Shown piece by piece: positions 8,414 through 16,762 of a stretch of DNA of 64,000 nt. A model generated the notes under the pieces. That model had not been told where the DNA came from and did not search any database. It saw only the letters and a program-made list of their open reading frames with translations. The stretch's first letter is position 1. Each line of letters opens with the position of its first letter. Origin of the DNA: Allofournierella massiliensis (GTDB lineage Bacteria; Bacillota; Clostridia; Oscillospirales; Ruminococcaceae). The stretch is from NCBI RefSeq assembly GCF_004345265.1, contig NZ_SLUM01000012.1, forward strand, positions 45,421-109,420. The letters are read 5' to 3'. The position numbers were made by a program, and so were the translations under genes.

Positions 8414-10171
8414 TCAAGCCTCCTTTCCAACCGCCCAGTTCTGGGCACCCACATGGGCCTGCCATAGCTTTTGATATAGCGGGCATCGGCTGAGCAGCTC
8501 CGGCTGTGTGCCTTTGTCCACAATACGGCCCTTCTCCAGCACCACGATCTGGTCGGCGTTCTGAATCGTGCTCAGCCGGTGGGCAATAACCAGCAGCGTT
8601 TTCCCCCGGGAGAGCGCCATCAGGGAACGCTGGATCTTGTCCTCATTCTCTGGATCGGTAAAGGCGGTGGCCTCGTCCAAAATTACAATGGGGGCATCCT
8701 TCAGAATCGCGCGGGCGATGGCGATCCGCTGCCGCTCCCCACCGGAGAGCTGCTTGCCCGCTTCACCCGCTGGGGTATCCCATCCATGCTCCAGCCGTCC
8801 TAAAAACTCCTCACACTGAGCGGCCCGGGCAGCCGCCCAAACTTCCTCCTCCGTGGCGTCCGGCTTTCCCAATCGAATGTTTTCTTTCAGAGAGCAGTCA
8901 AAGAGGAAATTGTCCTGTGTCACGAAACTGACCTGATCCGCCAGCTGCTTCAGTGTGAGATTCCGAATATCCACACCGCCTATGGCAATGCAGCCATCCG
9001 TCACATCCCAGAACCGAGCGATAAGCCGGGCTGCCGTAGATTTGCCTCCACCTGAGGGACCCACCAGAGCGGTGAAGGTTCCAGCGGGAAGTTCCAGATC
9101 AATGTGACGCAGCACAGTGTCCTCTTCTTTCCCGCTATACGAGAAGGACACATCCCGCAAAGTGATACCGCTGCCGGAGAGGCGGGCGGGCTCGGACGCC
9201 TCTGGCAGTTCCTCCAGATCCAGCAGATGCCGAGTGTCCCGGACGGCAAATTCCATGCTCTTCATGGAATTGAGAAAGGCTGCAGCCTGCACCAGCGGGG
9301 ACACGATACCCAGCACCAGCATCAAGCACAGAGCCAGCCGGGCCGGGTTCAAGACGCCGGTCTGATACAAGGCGATCCCAACCGGCAGAGTGGCCAGTAG
9401 CGTGGTAGGCAGGATGGACAGGCACAGGTTCATGGACTTCCAGGTGCAGCGGAACCAATCCAGCGTGAAGTCACGGAAGCTGGTCACCGCCCGGACGAAT
9501 TTCTCATAGGAGGCGCCGCTTTGGTTAAAAGCCTTTACCACCTCTATGCCCTCCACATACTCCACGATGATGCTGTTGACCTGGGCATTGGCCGCCATGT
9601 AGGCGGCATACTTTTCGTTGTAGGTCCGCAGGCCCGCCGCCATGGGGATCAGCGCGGCCGGAATCGTGGCAAGGGAGGCAAGGCCCATTCGCCAGTCCAT
9701 GGCAAAGAGGGCAATCACCACCACGATGGGCAGCAGCACATTGGAGCTCAGTTCTGGGATCATGTGGGCCAGCGGCGGCTCAATGTCCTCGATCCGATCC
9801 ACGATGGTGCTTTTGAGGGAACCGACGGGCTTCGACAGCACACTCCCCAAGGGGGCGTGCATCAGCTTATGGGCCACTTGACGGCGCAGGCCCTCCAAAA
9901 TGGTGTAGGCAGACACATGAGCCAGCATAGTAGAAAAGGCGTAAAAAGCCACCTTGACCGTATATCCCGCCAGACACACTCCAGCCCATCGGAGAAGCTC
10001 CGTTCCGGAGGCCGACTGATGGATAAACAGGCGAAGGATCTCATAGACCCCCAGATACGGCACAAAGCCCCCCACCACGCTGATAATTGCGCATATAACA
10101 GACAAGACCAGCTTTCCCCGGCAGGGACCGGCAAAGGAGAGCAGGATGGCCAGCCAGCTGCGTTGTTTCAC
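8414..10171 (-). CDS. YbtP/YbtQ-like ABC half-transporter, first gene of pair A
   Basis: The protein has 585 residues, a type IV transmembrane domain and an ATPase domain with Walker A GPSGGGKST, signature LSGGERQRIAIAR and Walker B VILDEATAFTD. GTG 10171 is chosen over ATG 10201 because GAGAGGAG sits 7 bases before it. The gene begins 26 bases after a hairpin with an eight-T tail (10197-10224), so transcription from the AraC gene upstream must pass a terminator. All first genes of the three complete pairs in this window have an aromatic residue after the Walker B ATA, and all second genes have Ser or Asn. Confidence 0.9.
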   Translation of the reverse strand: MKQRSWLAILLSFAGPCRGKLVLSVICAIISVVGGFVPYLGVYEILRLFIHQSASGTELLRWAGVCLAGYTVKVAFYAFSTMLAHVSAYTILEGLRRQVAHKLMHAPLGSVLSKPVGSLKSTIVDRIEDIEPPLAHMIPELSSNVLLPIVVVIALFAMDWRMGLASLATIPAALIPMAAGLRTYNEKYAAYMAANAQVNSIIVEYVEGIEVVKAFNQSGASYEKFVRAVTSFRDFTLDWFRCTWKSMNLCLSILPTTLLATLPVGIALYQTGVLNPARLALCLMLVLGIVSPLVQAAAFLNSMKSMEFAVRDTRHLLDLEELPEASEPARLSGSGITLRDVSFSYSGKEEDTVLRHIDLELPAGTFTALVGPSGGGKSTAARLIARFWDVTDGCIAIGGVDIRNLTLKQLADQVSFVTQDNFLFDCSLKENIRLGKPDATEEEVWAAARAAQCEEFLGRLEHGWDTPAGEAGKQLSGGERQRIAIARAILKDAPIVILDEATAFTDPENEDKIQRSLMALSRGKTLLVIAHRLSTIQNADQIVVLEKGRIVDKGTQPELLSRCPLYQKLWQAHVGAQNWAVGKEA

Positions 10172-10196
10172 AAAACCACTCCTCTCAAAAAAAATT

Positions 10197-10224
10197 GGCA
10201 TGGTGAGATGTCTCTCACCATGCC
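10197..10224 (-). terminator. Intrinsic terminator or attenuator between AraC copy 3 and ABC pair A
   Basis: A perfect 12-bp stem (GGCATGGTGAGA with its complement) and a 4-base loop are followed, on the minus strand, by AATTTTTTTT. The ribosome site of the ABC gene begins directly after the T run. A TACAAT (10226-10231, minus strand) just before the hairpin could be the -10 of an activator-dependent promoter. Confidence 0.85.
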
Positions 10225-10271
10225 CTATTGTATCGGTTCTTGCCCATGCTTGCCGCTCCGCCCGGCCGGCA

Positions 10272-11252
10272 TCACTCCGTTTCGTCAGGAAAAGAGAGAA
10301 CGGGATTCCCGCCGCCTCGCCGGTATTCCAGCGGAGTTTGTCCCTTCACCGCCCGAAAAGCCGCGGCAAATTTGCTGGAGCTGTCATAGCCCACCGCTCC
10401 GGCGATCTCTGTAACGCTGGCCTCCGGTTCTTTCCGAAGCAGCAGAGCCGCCCGATCCATCCGCAGTGCCCGCATATAGGTGTTCACCGGACTGCCATAT
10501 ACACTTTTGAAACAAGCCTTCATGGTGGTCAAAGGTATCTGGTACTGTCTGGACAGAGCCTCCAATGTGATATGCTGCTCCAGATGCTCCACCAGATAGG
10601 AGCGGATGGCCTTTACCGTTTCCACCTGGGAACGGTAAAAATACGGTTTTTCCGTTCCGCTTCCCAATTCCAGGGCGTCGAGATACAGCAGCAGCTCCAG
10701 AATCTTTACCCGGAAGTAGGGCATTTTGATCCGCTCCGGTACGGCACAAAGCTCCTGAAAAATGTGATCCACCGAGGGTGCTCCGTGAATGACCTGCGGC
10801 CGGGCATCCGGGCAGAATTTCCGCTGAATGGCGGCCAGATTCAAAGGACAGTCTCCCGCCAGACGAGCCAGTTCCACGGGTGCCATGGACAGGTCAAAGC
10901 ACATGGAGATGCCATGATAGTGGGACAACGGGAGGGAAAAATATCCTTTGTGCTTCAGACGGCGATCCACTTTCAGGTCACCTGCCTCCACATAGGAGAA
11001 CGCATCGTTACCCACAGCGTATTCCATCCGGCCCTCCCGGCAATAGTCGATGCAGAGGAGATCCTGTCGGGTTTCAAAAGAGGAGTCGCAATAGGCCATG
11101 TGGAAATCGTTATACAGGATGGTAGCGCCGGGGAACACCTCATAGACGGTCATGGTTCCCTCGCCGCTCTCATTTCGCAGCTGATAAACGCTGCACCCAC
11201 CACTCTTGGCCAAGAGGCACAGATCCGGTTGGCTGTCCTGTAAAAATGCCAC
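10272..11252 (-). CDS. AraC-family regulator, copy 3
   Basis: The protein has 326 residues. Residues about 210-310 form the AraC double helix-turn-helix, with ITLEALSRQYQIP and the end pattern VGYDSSSKFAAAFRAVKGQTPLEYR. The N-terminal part is a cupin-like sensor domain different from copies 1 and 2 and closer to PchR in layout. The start is GTG 11252, 10 bases after AAAGGAG. It lies between ECF operon 2 and ABC pair A, all on the minus strand, and is the obvious candidate activator of pair A. A terminator separates it from the ABC genes. Confidence 0.86.
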   Translation of the reverse strand: MAFLQDSQPDLCLLAKSGGCSVYQLRNESGEGTMTVYEVFPGATILYNDFHMAYCDSSFETRQDLLCIDYCREGRMEYAVGNDAFSYVEAGDLKVDRRLKHKGYFSLPLSHYHGISMCFDLSMAPVELARLAGDCPLNLAAIQRKFCPDARPQVIHGAPSVDHIFQELCAVPERIKMPYFRVKILELLLYLDALELGSGTEKPYFYRSQVETVKAIRSYLVEHLEQHITLEALSRQYQIPLTTMKACFKSVYGSPVNTYMRALRMDRAALLLRKEPEASVTEIAGAVGYDSSSKFAAAFRAVKGQTPLEYRRGGGNPVLSFPDETE

Positions 11253-11270
11253 TGCAGCTCAGCTCCTTTC

Positions 11271-12653
11271 TCAAAGTTCCAGGACTCGATCACAGGCGCA
11301 CTGGAGAAATTCGCGGTCATGTGTCACCACCAGAACCACCCGGCCCTCGTCCGCCAGTTCCCGTGCGCAGCGGGCCACTTCCTGCATTCTTGCATAGTCC
11401 AGACCACTGGTGGGCTCGTCGAATACCAGCAGCGGCTTTTGGGACAGCATGGCGGTAGCCACCGCCAAACGCTGTTTCTGGCCGCCGGAGAGAGACATAG
11501 GGTGCTTTTCCCGGAACGCAAGCAAATGGAGCCGCTCCAACACCTCCTGGATGCGCTGGTCAGAGAGTCCTTCCATAGCCAACTGACACTCTCCCCATAC
11601 GCTGTCGGAAAAGAGCTGATGGTTCACATCCTGCATGACGCAGTAGGCAATCCGCTGCCGCTGCTTCGCACCAAGGATGCGGCCGTTGAGGCGGATCGTT
11701 CCGGCACTCTCCCGCATCAGGCCGCACAAGCAGCGGGAAAGGGTGCTTTTTCCCACGCCATTGTCACCCGTGACGGCCAGCACCTCTCCCGGGCGGGCGG
11801 AGAAGGAAAGGTTTTGAAATACCGGCGGCTCCCGCTTGTACCGGCAGCACAGTCCCTCCACAGACAGTCCATCCTGTTCCCCCGCGGCGCGGGAGGGCGG
11901 CAGAGTCACCTGAGTAGGCGTGAGTGTGCGAAGGCCCAGAGCGATCCGTTCTGTCTCAGCCAGCCGCCGGAATTCTGCTCCGCTCCAGATCCGCTCCACG
12001 ATCCCGTCCCGCAGATAGACAGCCCGATCTATGAGATCCGCCAGAAAGTACAACCGATGCTCCGCAATGAGAATGGTGTGTCCCCGACTTTTCAGGTATG
12101 CGATTTGATCATGGAGTCTTTCGATGGTTTCCCGATCCAAATTGGCCGTAGGCTCATCCAGAATGTAGAGCTTCGGCCCCATGGCATAGACCGAGGCAAA
12201 GGCCAGCAGCTGCTTTTCTCCGCCCGACATGGCGAAGATGTTCCGCCCCCTCAACCGCTTCAGATGCAGGCGGTCGGTGGTATCATCCAGCCGACGGAGG
12301 ATCTCACCCCGGGTCATACCCTGATTTTCCAGGCCAAAAGCCAGCTCGCTGTCGGAATCCATGTTGAAAAACTGACTTTTGGGGTTCTGGAAAACAGACC
12401 CCACCTGCCGGGCCAGCTGGTAAAGAGGTTGTTCCCGCACCGGCGCGCCGTGGAGCAGGACCTGTCCGGTCAGCGTGCAGTCCTCCGTAAATGCCGGGAT
12501 CAGGCCGTTGACCAACTTGGTGATGGTGGTCTTTCCGCAGCCGGAAGCGCCGCAGAGCAAGACACACTCGCCCGGTCGGATGGTCAGATCCACATGGGTG
12601 AGGGTGCCCACTTCTTTTGTATAGGAAAAGGACACATCTTGCAGCTCTACCAT
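11271..12653 (-). CDS. ECF transporter ATPase, two fused ABC domains (copy 2)
   Basis: The protein has 460 residues and two ABC ATPase domains. The first has Walker A GASGCGKTT and signature MSGGEKQL. The second has Walker A GDNGVGKST, signature LSGGQKQR and Walker B LVFDEPTSGLD. It is the energising subunit of ECF operon 2 and is clearly related to the gene at 2586, which points to duplication of the whole S-T-A set. The ATG at 12653 overlaps the end of the T gene by 7 bases. It ends 18 bases before the GTG of AraC copy 3, so the four genes probably share a transcript. Confidence 0.9.
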   Translation of the reverse strand: MVELQDVSFSYTKEVGTLTHVDLTIRPGECVLLCGASGCGKTTITKLVNGLIPAFTEDCTLTGQVLLHGAPVREQPLYQLARQVGSVFQNPKSQFFNMDSDSELAFGLENQGMTRGEILRRLDDTTDRLHLKRLRGRNIFAMSGGEKQLLAFASVYAMGPKLYILDEPTANLDRETIERLHDQIAYLKSRGHTILIAEHRLYFLADLIDRAVYLRDGIVERIWSGAEFRRLAETERIALGLRTLTPTQVTLPPSRAAGEQDGLSVEGLCCRYKREPPVFQNLSFSARPGEVLAVTGDNGVGKSTLSRCLCGLMRESAGTIRLNGRILGAKQRQRIAYCVMQDVNHQLFSDSVWGECQLAMEGLSDQRIQEVLERLHLLAFREKHPMSLSGGQKQRLAVATAMLSQKPLLVFDEPTSGLDYARMQEVARCARELADEGRVVLVVTHDREFLQCACDRVLEL

Positions 12654-13342
12654 GGAAACACCCCCAATTTGGCCGCCAGAAGGGCAGCAGTCAACCCCAC
12701 GCCCACGACAAATGCGGCGCTGTCCACCGGCGAGGCCCGCAGCTCCACCAGACTGGTCTTAGGCGCCGGGTCCTCGATTCCCCGGGTTACTGCCGCTGCG
12801 GACAGCTCCTCCGCAGTGCCGGTAGCGGAGACCATCAGGGGAACCATGATTCCCTCCAGCTTTGCCAATCCCCGGATGCCCCGCAATCGCATCGCATCCC
12901 GGATATAGCCTGTCTCTTCCCGAATGGCTGGGAAGTACCGCAGCGTCACCGAGACGGCTACGATCAGCCGCTGAGGGAAATGGATCTTCCGCATTCCAGC
13001 CACCAGATAAGGCATAGGCGTCCGGCGAAGCATCAGAAAGCCGAGCATCAGGCAAGGCATCATTCGGCGGGCATAGTTGGCAAAAATAGAGAAGCTGGTA
13101 GCAACCCATCCCGGCGCAGCCGGCAGAATCCAGTATTGCAGGCACAGGATTCCTCCGAAGATCAAGAGGCTTTTCCCCACCATGGCAAAGCAGCGATGGA
13201 GCAGCATCAGGAGCAGGAGAAAACCGATCCATATCATTTCCATCCAAAAAGGTTGCTCACTAAAGGCTGCCAGATTGGCGAAAACCAGCAGAGCAAGACC
13301 CACCCTGGGGTCGAACACCAAACAGCGCCGTGCCTCCTCCAT
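12647..13342 (-). CDS. ECF transporter T component (CbiQ-like), copy 2
   Basis: The 231-residue membrane protein is of the CbiQ/EcfT type, with LVFDPRVGLALL at the N-terminus, a coupling region IRDAMRLRGIRG and the end motif TAEELSAAAVTRGIED. ATG 13342 lies one base after the S-gene stop, and the protein then starts like copy 1 (short lead, then DPR); a TTG start at 13366 is rejected. It links the S component to the double ATPase in the membrane. Confidence 0.87.
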   Translation of the reverse strand: MEEARRCLVFDPRVGLALLVFANLAAFSEQPFWMEMIWIGFLLLLMLLHRCFAMVGKSLLIFGGILCLQYWILPAAPGWVATSFSIFANYARRMMPCLMLGFLMLRRTPMPYLVAGMRKIHFPQRLIVAVSVTLRYFPAIREETGYIRDAMRLRGIRGLAKLEGIMVPLMVSATGTAEELSAAAVTRGIEDPAPKTSLVELRASPVDSAAFVVGVGLTAALLAAKLGVFPW

Positions 13343-13343
13343 G

Positions 13344-13943
13344 TTACAGAATCCCCGCCTTCTCAAAGTGCTTGCGGAACATTCCTTTGGCCAGCAGGAT
13401 ACCCAGAATAGCTCCCACGATAGGCGCCCCCACCAGAACCACGATCATACCCGGGGAAGTCAATGCCGCCAAGGTGGAGACATAGGCTTCCGGCATTCCC
13501 TGCTGGCTGATCTGCGCCAGAAAACTGTCCCGCATGATCCAGACAGGCAGCGGGGAGCCGATCATCCCCAGCGAGAAAAACACGTAGGCCAGAGCATTAC
13601 CACGGAAAGACCGGTAATGGCTACAGATCCGGCAAAGCTCCGCCAGGATGCAGCTCACCGCAAAAGCAATGAGAATCACCACCGTAAATTGGCCAGTAAC
13701 AAAGTAGATCAAGGCCGTAATAAAGCCCATCAGGACCACTGCGCCGGTCTTTGGCACCTTAGTACACATCATCAGGAATGGGATACCCGCAAATACGGCG
13801 ATCAGGCCAGGCATCAAGATCCAAAGCAGGGGATGCAGACCGCTGAGAAGCATAAAAGCAAAGTTGATGACAAAGTAGATGGCGGAGAAAATTCCCACCG
13901 TAATGATGTCCTTTCCCGTCATCCCTTTTTTCTGCGTATTCAT
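13344..13943 (-). CDS. ECF transporter S component, Trep_Strep/MptD family, copy 2
   Basis: The 199-residue hydrophobic protein begins near MTGKDIITVGIFSAIYF, the same opening pattern as copy 1, and ends with a lysine-rich cytoplasmic tail also shared with copy 1. ATG 13943 is preferred over 13964 because GGAG lies about 11 bases upstream. Operator 3 is only 24 bases in front of the start, so repressor binding should block the promoter directly. The substrate is unknown; it is probably related to that of copy 1. Confidence 0.82.
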   Translation of the reverse strand: MNTQKKGMTGKDIITVGIFSAIYFVINFAFMLLSGLHPLLWILMPGLIAVFAGIPFLMMCTKVPKTGAVVLMGFITALIYFVTGQFTVVILIAFAVSCILAELCRICSHYRSFRGNALAYVFFSLGMIGSPLPVWIMRDSFLAQISQQGMPEAYVSTLAALTSPGMIVVLVGAPIVGAILGILLAKGMFRKHFEKAGIL

Positions 13944-13966
13944 GATGTACCGCTCTCCATTCATGT

Positions 13967-13984
13967 GGTTAGATTATGCTAACC
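13967..13984. promoter_or_regulatory. Iron-box-like operator 3
   Basis: A perfect palindrome, GGTTAG-ATTATG-CTAACC, lies in front of the ECF S gene at 13943. On the minus strand CATAAT inside the spacer could serve as the -10 element. Confidence 0.75.
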
Positions 13985-14071
13985 ATTATTTCTGAGAAAA
14001 GGCGCTCAGCGCGCCCCTCCTTACTGAGTATAGCGGCACATCGCAGTTCTTTCCGCTCCGATTGGACGACT

Positions 14072-14905
14072 TTATCCTGTTTGGTCATGGAATTTAGCGC
14101 TGTGACAGAGATGTACCATCTTCACCATACAGAATCGGTCCGAAACTGCCATGCTGACCTTGGTGGACAGCTTCAATCCGGTTCGGGTGATATGGCGGTA
14201 ATAAGGCTCCTCAGCCAGCACCCTGACCCCACTGCCAATTTTTCCGGCCAGCACCGATGCGGAATCCACATAGAAAAACATCTGCGCATCTCCGTGGCCC
14301 ACTTGCTTCATGTACTTTTTCCGCATCATGGCCATACCGCTTTTGCTCACGGTATCAAAGACGATTTCAATCTCTCCAAACCCCGTGAGCATCCGCAGGA
14401 GTCCCACAACCTTGCTTTCCTCAAAATAGTGGAACAGGCCGCCAGCGGTGACCAGAATAGGAGCATCCGGCACATCAGCGCGGATCTGCTTGATCCAGTC
14501 CTCGGCAAAGGCGTCTCCGGCGAGATAGGTCTCCCGCTCCGGCTCCAGCAGCAGCTCTCGCCGGTACTCCACCACATGGGGCAGATCCACGGTATACCAG
14601 TGCGACCTTCCATTGTCGCAGCGGTAATAGGCCGTCTCCAGGCCACAGCCGAGCTGGACGATCACACCGTCCGGCCTGCGCTCCAGAAAGGCCCGGATGA
14701 TCCGGTCCAGATTGGCAGACCGAGCGGTGGAAGCCAGCAGGGTATACTGACTCAGGCGGCCCTGCGACAGCAGCTCGGGCGGCAGCTTCTCCTTCAGCTC
14801 CAGCGCCTTCCCATCGTATAAGATCTGCGGGCAGTGCTCGCTGGCATAGAGCCTGCCCAGCATGGGGACAAACAATGTGTCCTCCACAACGCCCAACTTG
14901 GACAT
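14072..14905 (-). CDS. SAM-dependent methyltransferase, leucine carboxyl methyltransferase (LCM/Ppm1) family, copy 2
   Basis: The protein has 277 residues with the LCM-type SAM site VIVQLGCGLET (81-91), then YTVDLPHVVEYR and a central ILVTAGGLFHYF. Such enzymes O-methylate carboxyl groups, in bacteria often of natural products. It is a paralogue of the gene at 17340 and closes the operon of methyltransferases under operator 4. The acceptor is unknown. Its placement in an iron-regulated uptake island suggests that it acts on an imported or exported carrier, which is inference. Confidence 0.85.
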   Translation of the reverse strand: MSKLGVVEDTLFVPMLGRLYASEHCPQILYDGKALELKEKLPPELLSQGRLSQYTLLASTARSANLDRIIRAFLERRPDGVIVQLGCGLETAYYRCDNGRSHWYTVDLPHVVEYRRELLLEPERETYLAGDAFAEDWIKQIRADVPDAPILVTAGGLFHYFEESKVVGLLRMLTGFGEIEIVFDTVSKSGMAMMRKKYMKQVGHGDAQMFFYVDSASVLAGKIGSGVRVLAEEPYYRHITRTGLKLSTKVSMAVSDRFCMVKMVHLCHSAKFHDQTG

Positions 14906-14929
14906 GGTCAGCCCTCCCGTTTTGACGAA

Positions 14930-15745
14930 TTACTTTCTGCCGACAAGCAGCTGGGAAGATCCCAGCATCATCATGGCAGCCCGGCGGTGGGAGCCGAAGG
15001 CTTCTTCTGCGGTATCAATGAGCCGGACATCCTGATAGCCCATCTCCCGCAGCTTTTGCGCAAAGGCATCCATATCGCCGTACAGCTTGGGCTTCATATC
15101 ATCGTTCAGAGCAAAGACGCCTCCTTTTTTCAGCACCCGCAGGCTCTCCAGCAGCAGCTTGTGCATATCGGCTCCCATGACATTGTGGTAGACATAGTTG
15201 CTGATGACCGCATCAAAACTCTCATCGGGGAAATCCAGATGATTGGCGTCGCCATGCTGGAATACACACCGGGAGGCCACACCTTCACTTGCGGCGTTTT
15301 TCTCACAGAGGGCCTTGCTGTAATTGTAAACAGCTCCCCAGTAGTCCATGCCAGTGACCTTTGTCTCCGGCCAGGTTAGGGCCGCACGGATCGACAGGGC
15401 CCCGGAACCGCATCCGACCTCCAAGAGACTGCCCTGGCCGTCATAGTCCAGGTGAGAGAGAACGACCCGGTGAACCTGTTCCATGATCCCGCCACCGCCA
15501 AAGGCATACTGACGCCTGATCCATGTGATCCAGACCAGCAGGGCCACCAGCGCCGCCGCAACAACAGAGAACAGAACACCGAGAACCGTGATGTGGAACA
15601 CCAAAAAGGAGAGTACGGCCAAAACTACGGCCAGAGCCGTGATACCGCCAATAATATAGAACACGGGATTGGACATCCAGCTTCCGTAGTCTTCGCCATG
15701 GCTACCGAGACGAATTTCTGCTTGTTGATTACGCTTTTGCTGCAT
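14930..15745 (-). CDS. Membrane-anchored class I SAM methyltransferase
   Basis: The protein has 271 residues. Residues about 29-50 and 53-75 are two adjacent membrane segments, followed by a class I methyltransferase domain with motif I LLEVGCGSGA (107-116) and motif PDESFDAVISNYVYHNV. ATG 15745 is preceded by AGGAGG at 8 bases, which decides the start; the open frame to 15886 overlaps the upstream gene. An N-terminal membrane hairpin on this domain suggests that it works at the membrane, close to a transporter or on a lipophilic acceptor. It is the fourth intact gene of the methyltransferase operon. Confidence 0.84.
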   Translation of the reverse strand: MQQKRNQQAEIRLGSHGEDYGSWMSNPVFYIIGGITALAVVLAVLSFLVFHITVLGVLFSVVAAALVALLVWITWIRRQYAFGGGGIMEQVHRVVLSHLDYDGQGSLLEVGCGSGALSIRAALTWPETKVTGMDYWGAVYNYSKALCEKNAASEGVASRCVFQHGDANHLDFPDESFDAVISNYVYHNVMGADMHKLLLESLRVLKKGGVFALNDDMKPKLYGDMDAFAQKLREMGYQDVRLIDTAEEAFGSHRRAAMMMLGSSQLLVGRK

Positions 15746-15786
15746 TTGATTTTCCTCCTGTTGTTCAATATTTGTGTACAATTCGT

Positions 15787-16479
15787 TTACGGGTGTTTCT
15801 CCTTCGCCTTCCGGCAGACAAAAGAGGCTATGCCCTGAACGGTGCGAACCTTTGCCGGCCCGAATGTTTCCTCCAGACGATGCCACAGGCTCTCCGCCGT
15901 CTCAAAGGGCGGGGTGAAATAGCCCTTTGGCACATACAGCCTGCGGATTATCCAGTCGGTGCGGCGGTTTTGCCCCCTCACATAGAAGCAGCCGCAGAAG
16001 ATCCCGCCTGGCCGCAGTACACGAAAGATCTCACGCCAGGCGGCCTCCTTATCCGGAAACGCATGAAACCCGTTGAGCGAGAGCACGATGTCGAAACTGC
16101 CATCCCCAAAAGGCAGCGCCCCAACATCCCCCTGCTGAAAGCACACATGGGAAAGTCCCTCGCCCCGGGATTTTGCCCGCTCCAGCATCTCCGGCGAGTA
16201 ATCCAGGCAGGTGATCTCCGCCTCCGGCATTTCCCGATAGAGGGGCATGGTCAGTATGCCGGTACCCACGGGGACTTCCAGCAGTCTTCCGGAAAACCCC
16301 TCCGGTATTCCGGAAAGGGCGGCGGAAAGGTAGTCCTGGGTTTCCGCCCGATCCATTCCCCATATCAGGCGGCACACCGCCCGGCCTGACAGGGTGGAAC
16401 AGGTGATCATGCCATCATAAAATGTCCGTTTGCCTCCCAATCCCCGGTAGGCGTTTTGAATCCGCTCTTCTTGTCCCAT
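15787..16479 (-). CDS. Class I SAM methyltransferase (UbiE/Coq5-like)
   Basis: The protein has 230 residues, with motif I LLEVPVGTGI (67-76), acidic motif II ITCLDYSPEML, and motif FDIVLSLNGFHAFPD. The family acts on small molecules or quinone-like acceptors. ATG 16479 is used because GAAGGTG precedes it; a GTG at 16497 overlaps the preceding remnant. It lies 41 bases before the membrane-anchored methyltransferase gene and is part of the operon under operator 4. Confidence 0.85.
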   Translation of the reverse strand: MGQEERIQNAYRGLGGKRTFYDGMITCSTLSGRAVCRLIWGMDRAETQDYLSAALSGIPEGFSGRLLEVPVGTGILTMPLYREMPEAEITCLDYSPEMLERAKSRGEGLSHVCFQQGDVGALPFGDGSFDIVLSLNGFHAFPDKEAAWREIFRVLRPGGIFCGCFYVRGQNRRTDWIIRRLYVPKGYFTPPFETAESLWHRLEETFGPAKVRTVQGIASFVCRKAKEKHP

Positions 16480-16497
16480 TTTTTCACCTTCACTCAC

Positions 16498-16737
16498 TCA
16501 AGCACCCAGCGCCACATCCAGCGTCATCATGAGGGCAGAGCTGGTACCAAACAGTGTGGGTCCCACATTGGAGCGCTTGTTTACTGATATCTTCGGAGTC
16601 ATTTCATCTAATGCCGCTGAAAGCCACACTCTTCATCTTTTTGCTTCCTCCATCGGGCCCTCTGGGGGTATGAAAAACAATTTTTGCATCCCCATCATCT
16701 TGACTGCCGGACTGACGATTTGAAAAGGGACACTCAT
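16498..16737 (-). pseudogene. Small gene interrupted by one in-frame TGA
   Basis: From ATG 16737 the frame reads 34 codons, meets TGA at 16633-16635, then continues open for 44 codons to a TGA at 16498-16500. The two halves are in one frame: MSVPFQIVSPAVKMMGMQKL opens the first, and RSNVGPTLFGTSSALMM lies in the second. The pattern fits a gene with a single nonsense mutation or a decayed fragment in the methyltransferase operon. The family is not recognised. No SECIS element could be judged, so recoding is only a remote option. Confidence 0.4.
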
Positions 16738-16762
16738 GCGGCACATCTTGTTTTCTTACCGT

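Noticed and set aside
6819..8474. Long plus-strand open frame opposite ABC pair A (551 codons)
   Set aside because: It is a mirror of the ABC gene on the minus strand; the composition is low-complexity and no motif or ribosome site supports it. The same holds for 18357-20138 and 20096-21532.
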